Shown piece by piece: positions 60,174 through 64,000 of a stretch of DNA of 64,000 nt. The position numbers were made by a program, and so were the translations under genes. The notes under the pieces were generated by a model, which saw only the letters and a program-made list of their open reading frames with translations, made no database searches and was not told where the DNA came from. The stretch comes from Mumia sp. Pv4-285 (lineage in GTDB: Bacteria > Actinomycetota > Actinomycetes > Propionibacteriales > Nocardioidaceae). How positions within the stretch are numbered: position 1 is the first letter of the stretch; every line of letters starts with the position of its first letter. The stretch is taken from the NCBI RefSeq assembly GCF_041320275.1, contig NZ_CP162023.1:2418001-2482000 (forward strand), in the 5' to 3' direction.

Positions 60174-61211
60174 ATGTGGGTGCTTCACGTCGACCTGGAC
60201 CAGTTCATCGCCGCGGTCGAGGTGCTGCGCCGCCCTGAGCTGGCCGGCCTCCCCGTCGTCGTCGGGGGCCGCGGTGACCCGACCGAGCGTGGGGTGGTCT
60301 CGACCGCCTCGTACGAGGCGCGCGAGTTCGGGGTCCGGTCGGGGATGCCGCTGCGCACCGCGGCCAAGAAGTGCCCCGACGCGGTGTTCCTCCCGGTCGA
60401 CAAGCCCACGTACGACGCTGCTTCCGAGGGCGTGATGGACGCGTTGCGCAGCCTCGAGACCGCCGTCGAGATCCTCGGCTGGGACGAGGCGTTCGTCGCG
60501 GTGCCCGACGAGGTGGCCGACGCAGACGGTGCGGTCGCCTTCGCCAAGGCGATCCAGGCGCGAGTGCTCGAGCGCACCATGCTGCACTGCTCCGTCGGCA
60601 TCGGCGACAACAAGATCCGAGCCAAGAACGCCACCGACCTCGGCAAACCTCGCGGCACCTTCGTGCTCACCCGTGACAACTGGTGGTCGGTGGTCGGCGA
60701 TCGGCCGGTCGACGGCGTGTGGGGCATCGGCGGCAAGATGGCCGCACGGTTCGCACGCCTGGGCATCACGACCGTGCGCGAGCTCGGGGCGGCCGACGAC
60801 GAGGTGCTGGCGAAGGAGATCGGCCCGACGATGGGCCCGTGGTACAGGCGGCTCGCCCGCGGCGTCGACACCTCGCCGGTCGATCCGACGCCGTGGGTGC
60901 CGCGCTCCCACGGTCACGAGGTCACGTTCCAGGTCGACCTCACCGATCCCGCTGAAGTGGAGGCGGAGGTGCGCCGACTCGCCGAGCAGGCGGCGTACGA
61001 CGTCGTCGAGGACGGCCGCCCGGCCGTCCGGGTGCGGCTCAAGATCCGTTACGTGCCTTTCGAGACCCGCACCCGCAGCATGACGCTCCCCCAGCCGACC
61101 TCCGACGCGGTCACGATCGCCGACGCCGCCGCAGCGCTGCTGGAACGGACCGACCGCACGCGCGCCGTGCGCCTGGTCGGGGTTGCCGCCGAGATGGCGG
61201 CGCCGGAGTAG
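60174..61211 (+). CDS. dinB: Y-family DNA polymerase IV (DinB-like)
   Basis: A 345-residue translesion polymerase. The palm catalytic residues are in HVDLDQFIAAVEVLRRPELA (first Asp) and LGWDEAFVAVP (Asp-Glu pair). The fingers contain VVSTASYEAREFGVRSGMPL, the helix-hairpin-helix is VWGIGGKMAARFARLGITT, and the little-finger domain follows from about residue 240. There is no obvious clamp-binding motif at the C-terminus, which ends soon after LVGVAAEM. TGGAG precedes the ATG by 8 nt. It is co-transcribed with the LigD-type polymerase. Confidence 0.93.
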   Translation: MWVLHVDLDQFIAAVEVLRRPELAGLPVVVGGRGDPTERGVVSTASYEAREFGVRSGMPLRTAAKKCPDAVFLPVDKPTYDAASEGVMDALRSLETAVEILGWDEAFVAVPDEVADADGAVAFAKAIQARVLERTMLHCSVGIGDNKIRAKNATDLGKPRGTFVLTRDNWWSVVGDRPVDGVWGIGGKMAARFARLGITTVRELGAADDEVLAKEIGPTMGPWYRRLARGVDTSPVDPTPWVPRSHGHEVTFQVDLTDPAEVEAEVRRLAEQAAYDVVEDGRPAVRVRLKIRYVPFETRTRSMTLPQPTSDAVTIADAAAALLERTDRTRAVRLVGVAAEMAAPE

Positions 61212-61369
61212 GTCTCGATCGCTCCGCGCCTCGACCAGCGGGATGTCGCTCCGCGCCTCGACCAGCGGGATGTCGCTCCGCGCCTCGACCAGCGGGATGT
61301 CGCTCCGCGCCTCGACCAGCGGGATGTCGCTCCGCGCCTCGACCAGCGGGGTGCGGAGCGATCGAGACC
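61211..61369. repeat. 27-bp tandem repeat array flanked by a perfect 17-bp inverted repeat
   Basis: Four identical 27-bp units (61242-61268, 61269-61295, 61296-61322, 61323-61349; each starting GATGTCGCTCCGCGCC) follow a degenerate first copy. The array is enclosed by GGTCTCGATCGCTCCGC (61211-61227) and its exact reverse complement (61353-61369). The left part matches the dispersed repeat at 58164. It sits between dinB and the GntR operon, could fold into a large hairpin, and probably varies in copy number between strains. Confidence 0.95.
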
Positions 61370-61386
61370 TTGCATCCCGGCATGTT

Positions 61387-61418
61387 CTGTGGTTCATTAG
61401 TCCAGTAATGAACCACAG
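61387..61418. promoter_or_regulatory. perfect palindromic operator of the GntR-ABC operon
   Basis: CTGTGGTTCATTA (61387-61399) and TAATGAACCACAG (61406-61418) form a perfect 13-bp inverted repeat with a 6-bp spacer, ending just before the ribosome site of the GntR gene. It is almost certainly the autoregulatory binding site of that regulator and overlaps the probable -10 region. Confidence 0.82.
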
Positions 61419-61432
61419 GAGGTGAGCGGGTC

Positions 61433-61825
61433 GTGTTCGACGGACCAGAGCCGATCTACATCCAGATCGCCGACCAGATCCGCGCGCAGATCTTGAGCGG
61501 CGACCTGCCCGAGGAGGCACAGGTGATGTCCACGACGCAGTACGCGACCACGTTCCGCATCAACCCGGCTACCGCCGCGAAGGCGTTCGGCATCCTCGTC
61601 GACGAGGGTCTGATCGAGAAGCGCCGCGGGCTCGGCATGTTCGTCGCCGCCGGCGCGCACGAGCGACTGCTCGACGAGCACCGCGCGGCGTACCTCGAGC
61701 GCGTGTTCCGCCCCGCCGTCGAGCAGGCCGACCTGCTCGGCATCCCTCGGGAGCGCCTCGTCGCCTATCTCGAGGGCCCGCAGACCGCATCCCCCGCTCC
61801 GATCGCAGAAAGCGAGACGCGATGA
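61433..61825 (+). CDS. GntR family transcriptional regulator (YtrA subfamily)
   Basis: A 130-residue regulator with an N-terminal winged helix (IYIQIADQIRAQILSGDLPE, then INPATAAKAFGILVDEGLIEKRRGLGMFV) and only a short helical C-terminal part. This is the compact YtrA type without a ligand domain. Such proteins repress the ABC operon they precede. GTG is used after AGGAGG. The gene overlaps the ABC ATPase gene by 4 nt (ATGA), and a perfect palindrome lies upstream. Confidence 0.93.
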   Translation: MFDGPEPIYIQIADQIRAQILSGDLPEEAQVMSTTQYATTFRINPATAAKAFGILVDEGLIEKRRGLGMFVAAGAHERLLDEHRAAYLERVFRPAVEQADLLGIPRERLVAYLEGPQTASPAPIAESETR

Positions 61826-62724
61826 CCACCCCGTACGGAGCAGAGCTCCGCGACGTCACTCTGAGGTACGGCAAGCGCGAGCCCGCCCTCGACCAGGCGT
61901 CCTTCACGATCCGCCCCGGTACGGTCACCGGATTGCTCGGACGCAACGGCGCCGGCAAGTCGACGGCGCTTGCCCTGCTCGCGTCGTTGCGGCGACCCAC
62001 CTCGGGCGCGGTGCTCGTCGACGGCGTGGACCCGTTCGAGAACGCCGTGGTCATGGCTGGGGTCCAGCTCGTCCGCGAGTCCGGCGACGTCGTCCGCGAC
62101 TCGCCGATCAACGACACTCTGGGCTACTACTCGGAGGTGCGCCCGCACTGGGACGCCGACTATGCCGCGGCACTGCTCGACCTGTTCGGGATCGACCCCT
62201 CCAAGGACCCGAACAAGCTGTCTCGCGGCAAGCAGTCCGCGCTCGGCTGCACGATCGGGCTCGCCGCCCGCGCGCCGCTGACGATCTTCGACGAGTCGTA
62301 CCTCGGCATGGACGCGCCGAGCCGCTACGCCTTCTACGACGCGCTGCTCGACGACTACACCGAGCACCCGCGCACGATCATCGTCTCGAGCCACCTCATC
62401 GAGGAGGTGGAGCGCCTGTTCGAGGACGTCGTCGTGCTCCACGAGGGCCGCGCCGTCGTCGCCGAGACCGCCGACGTCCTGCGCGACCGCGCCGTCAGCG
62501 TCGTCGGTCCGACGTCGGCGGTGACCAAGCTCGCCGACGGGCGCCACACGCTCTCCACGCGGACCCTCGGCGGCTCCACCCAGATCACCGTCCAGGGCGC
62601 CCTCGACCCTGCCGAGGTCGCCCGCGCGCGCGACCTCGGCGTCGAGATCGCCCGCGTGTCCATCCAGGACCTGTTCATCCACCTCACCCAGGAGACCCAC
62701 CCCATGAAGGAGGACCGGCGATGA
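61822..62724 (+). CDS. ABC transporter ATP-binding protein with atypical signature
   Basis: A 300-residue nucleotide-binding subunit. Walker A is GRNGAGKS (residues 40-47). The signature reads KLSRGKQSALGCTIGLA, with LSRGK in place of LSGGQ. Walker B is LTIFDESYLGMDAPSR, with the catalytic Glu kept but DESYLGMD in place of DEPxxGLD. The switch His is in IIVSSHLIEEVERLF. A C-terminal extension of ~90 residues follows. It pairs with the permease-like gene next to it, as in YtrBCDEF-type transporters. Substrate is unknown, perhaps an antimicrobial or envelope stress ligand. Confidence 0.92.
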   Translation: MTTPYGAELRDVTLRYGKREPALDQASFTIRPGTVTGLLGRNGAGKSTALALLASLRRPTSGAVLVDGVDPFENAVVMAGVQLVRESGDVVRDSPINDTLGYYSEVRPHWDADYAAALLDLFGIDPSKDPNKLSRGKQSALGCTIGLAARAPLTIFDESYLGMDAPSRYAFYDALLDDYTEHPRTIIVSSHLIEEVERLFEDVVVLHEGRAVVAETADVLRDRAVSVVGPTSAVTKLADGRHTLSTRTLGGSTQITVQGALDPAEVARARDLGVEIARVSIQDLFIHLTQETHPMKEDRR

Positions 62725-63491
62725 CCGCGACCCTCTCCCCCGTCACCGCACGCGACCAGGACCAGCGCGGCACCCGGACCAGCGGGTACGCGATGTTCGT
62801 CGGGACCTGGCAGATCAGCATCTACTTCTGGATCGCCGTCGTCATGATCAGCGCGGTCCTCACCGTCGTGCTGAACACGTGGGACGAGATCGACGGCAGC
62901 GTCGCCGACGGCATCCTCGGATCCGCGCCGATCTTCCTCAGCGTCATGGGCGTGATCGTCCCGCTGGGTCTCCTGCCGCTGCACCTTGCCGGCGGAGTCA
63001 CCAGGCGGTCGTTCGGCCGCGGAGTCGTCACCGCAGCCATCGGGCTCGGGGTGACGTTCGGGTTCGCCGGAGCCGTCGGGATGCTCGTCGAGAGTCTTGT
63101 GTTCAGTGCGCTCGACTGGTCGACCGCCGTCGACGCCCCGGGCTTGTACGACTCGTCCGGCGACTTCCTCCTGATCTGGCTGTCGTGGACGCTGAGCTGC
63201 ATCGCGTACACCCTCGCCGGTGCGGCCATCTCGCTCGGCTACTACCGGTGGGGCAGCATCCTCGGAACACTCCAGATGGCGGCAGCCATCGCACTGGTCG
63301 TCGCTGGTGAGCTGGCGCTCGGCGGAGGGTTGACGAGCGGGACGCTGGGTCGGATCTTCGGCGACGACCAGCTGCCCGTCCTCGTGGCGGTGCTCGTGTC
63401 GGCGGCCGTGCTCGCGGCACTGGGCTATCTCGTCGCCCGCACCGTCCGAGAGATCCCGCTGAAGACCGGCTCCCGCGCGGCCTGCGGCTGA
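62721..63491 (+). CDS. ABC transporter permease-like membrane protein
   Basis: A 256-residue protein with about six transmembrane helices (for example IYFWIAVVMISAVLTVVL, IFLSVMGVIVPLGLLPLHLA, FGFAGAVGMLVESLVFS and VAVLVSAAVLAALGYLVA). The segment GGVTRRSFGRG between helices 2 and 3 resembles loops of ABC-2 type permeases. It is coupled to the ATPase gene (ATGA overlap) and forms the membrane part of the same transporter. No sequence feature identifies the substrate. Confidence 0.82.
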   Translation: MTATLSPVTARDQDQRGTRTSGYAMFVGTWQISIYFWIAVVMISAVLTVVLNTWDEIDGSVADGILGSAPIFLSVMGVIVPLGLLPLHLAGGVTRRSFGRGVVTAAIGLGVTFGFAGAVGMLVESLVFSALDWSTAVDAPGLYDSSGDFLLIWLSWTLSCIAYTLAGAAISLGYYRWGSILGTLQMAAAIALVVAGELALGGGLTSGTLGRIFGDDQLPVLVAVLVSAAVLAALGYLVARTVREIPLKTGSRAACG

Positions 63492-63507
63492 GCCGGCCAG
63501 CGGGCCG

Positions 63508-64000
63508 TCAGGCCAGGATGGCGGCGAGGTCGTACGAGGCAACCTCCTCGAGCTGCTCGTACGTGCACGACTCGGGGTCGCGGTCCGTCCTCCACCTGCG
63601 GAAGCGGGCGGTGTGACGGAACCGCGTCCCTTCCATGTGCTCGTAGGCGACCTCGGCCACGAGCACCGGCCGGATCGGCACGAAGGACAGGTCCTTGCCG
63701 GCGCTCCACCGGCTCTGTGCGCCGGGCAGCCGGTCGGACTGGTGCGCCTCGGCCTCGGCCCAGCGCCCCCACGGATGGTCGGCGAAGTCCACCTTCAGCC
63801 GGTCGAGCTCGGCGACGAGCTCACCGCGCCGCGCCGCGGTGAACGCCGCGCACACCCCGACGTGCTGCAGGTCGCCCGCCTCGTTGTAGAGCCCGAGCAG
63901 CATCGAGCCCAGGAGCGGCTCCTCCGGCGTCGACGTCTTGTGGAAGCGGTAGCCGGCGACCACGACGTCGGCCGTCCGCTCGTGCTTCACCTTGAGCATC
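63508..64000 (-). CDS. ATP-dependent DNA ligase, C-terminal part (cut by the window edge)
   Basis: Only the last ~164 residues are visible; the frame is open through base 64000, so the nucleotidyltransferase core with the active lysine lies outside. The visible start MLKVKHERTADVVVAGYRF contains motif V (K-x-K). An OB-fold follows with LLGSMLLGLYNEAGDLQHVG. Motif VI is represented by the FRHTARFRRWRTDRDPESC stretch. This matches LigC/LigD-type bacterial ATP ligases. With the nearby LigD-type polymerase it may form a split end-joining system. Confidence 0.9.
   Translation of the reverse strand, partial: MLKVKHERTADVVVAGYRFHKTSTPEEPLLGSMLLGLYNEAGDLQHVGVCAAFTAARRGELVAELDRLKVDFADHPWGRWAEAEAHQSDRLPGAQSRWSAGKDLSFVPIRPVLVAEVAYEHMEGTRFRHTARFRRWRTDRDPESCTYEQLEEVASYDLAAILA

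Noticed and set aside
61211-61369. CRISPR array
   Set aside because: Units are contiguous identical copies with no unique spacers, and no cas genes are nearby.
61049-61425. Small open frames across the tandem array (repeated RHPAGRGAE-like peptides)
   Set aside because: The 27-bp unit is nine codons, so every frame lacking a stop stays open. There is no ribosome site or conserved domain.

Overview
The window is high-GC, gene-dense chromosomal DNA from an actinobacterium. The pointers are GTG/TTG starts, many leaderless-type starts, an actinobacterial suf operon with SufR, mycobacterial-style SerB, DUF3099 and acVLRF1 proteins, and a type VII secretion EccC/EccD pair. Nocardioidaceae (for example Nocardioides) is my best guess from gene order and from a dispersed GGTCTCGATCGC-type repeat; the genus is inference. 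I found no rRNA or tRNA genes, CRISPR arrays, transposases or prophage. No gene-free stretch exceeds about 220 bp.

Region 1 (1-24.8 kb) is housekeeping: a truncated CPBP protease, HrpA helicase, DUF427 protein, FKBP and cyclophilin isomerases, MarR regulator, two acyl-CoA dehydrogenases, peptide deformylase, a TrmH methyltransferase with a sirohaem-type dehydrogenase, PEBP protein, SPFH/NfeD pair, ABC ATPases, SerB, SixA, dodecin, MoaA, SURF1, an SDR/enoyl-CoA hydratase pair and an ABC-F protein.

Region 2 (24.9-36.0 kb, all minus strand) is a Tad/Flp pilus operon. In transcription order it encodes a SAF/CpaB-like protein, a CpaE/TadZ-like ATPase relative, TadA, TadB, TadC, Flp pilin, two TadE-like pseudopilins, a TadG-like protein, a lipoprotein, a secreted protein and a LysM-plus-activator-domain membrane protein. 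Most junctions overlap by 1-4 nt.

Region 3 (36.1-50.8 kb) is the most unusual part. It holds a reduced type VII secretion (T7SS) locus: eccD, a MinD-like gene and a one-helix membrane protein run left, and a full three-ATPase eccC runs right. Beyond them are six small WXG100-sized helical proteins. Between these sit two tandem modules, each a large protein plus a lipoprotein. The two large proteins are about three quarters identical over their first ~180 residues and then unrelated, and the second ends in an HExxH (zincin) domain. This looks like a polymorphic toxin or cargo system exported by EccC/EccD. EccB, EccE and mycosin are not in the window.

Region 4 (50.9-58.1 kb, minus strand) is the suf Fe-S operon (sufR-B-D-ferredoxin-C-S-U-T) followed by acVLRF1, a ribosome-rescue factor. 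An ACACT-N5-TGTGA site overlaps the sufR start codon.

Region 5 (58.2-64 kb) carries a spermidine-synthase-like protein, a LigD-type polymerase with DinB, a 27-bp tandem repeat, a GntR/ABC/permease operon with a perfect palindromic operator, and the C-terminal part of an ATP-dependent DNA ligase cut by the window edge.
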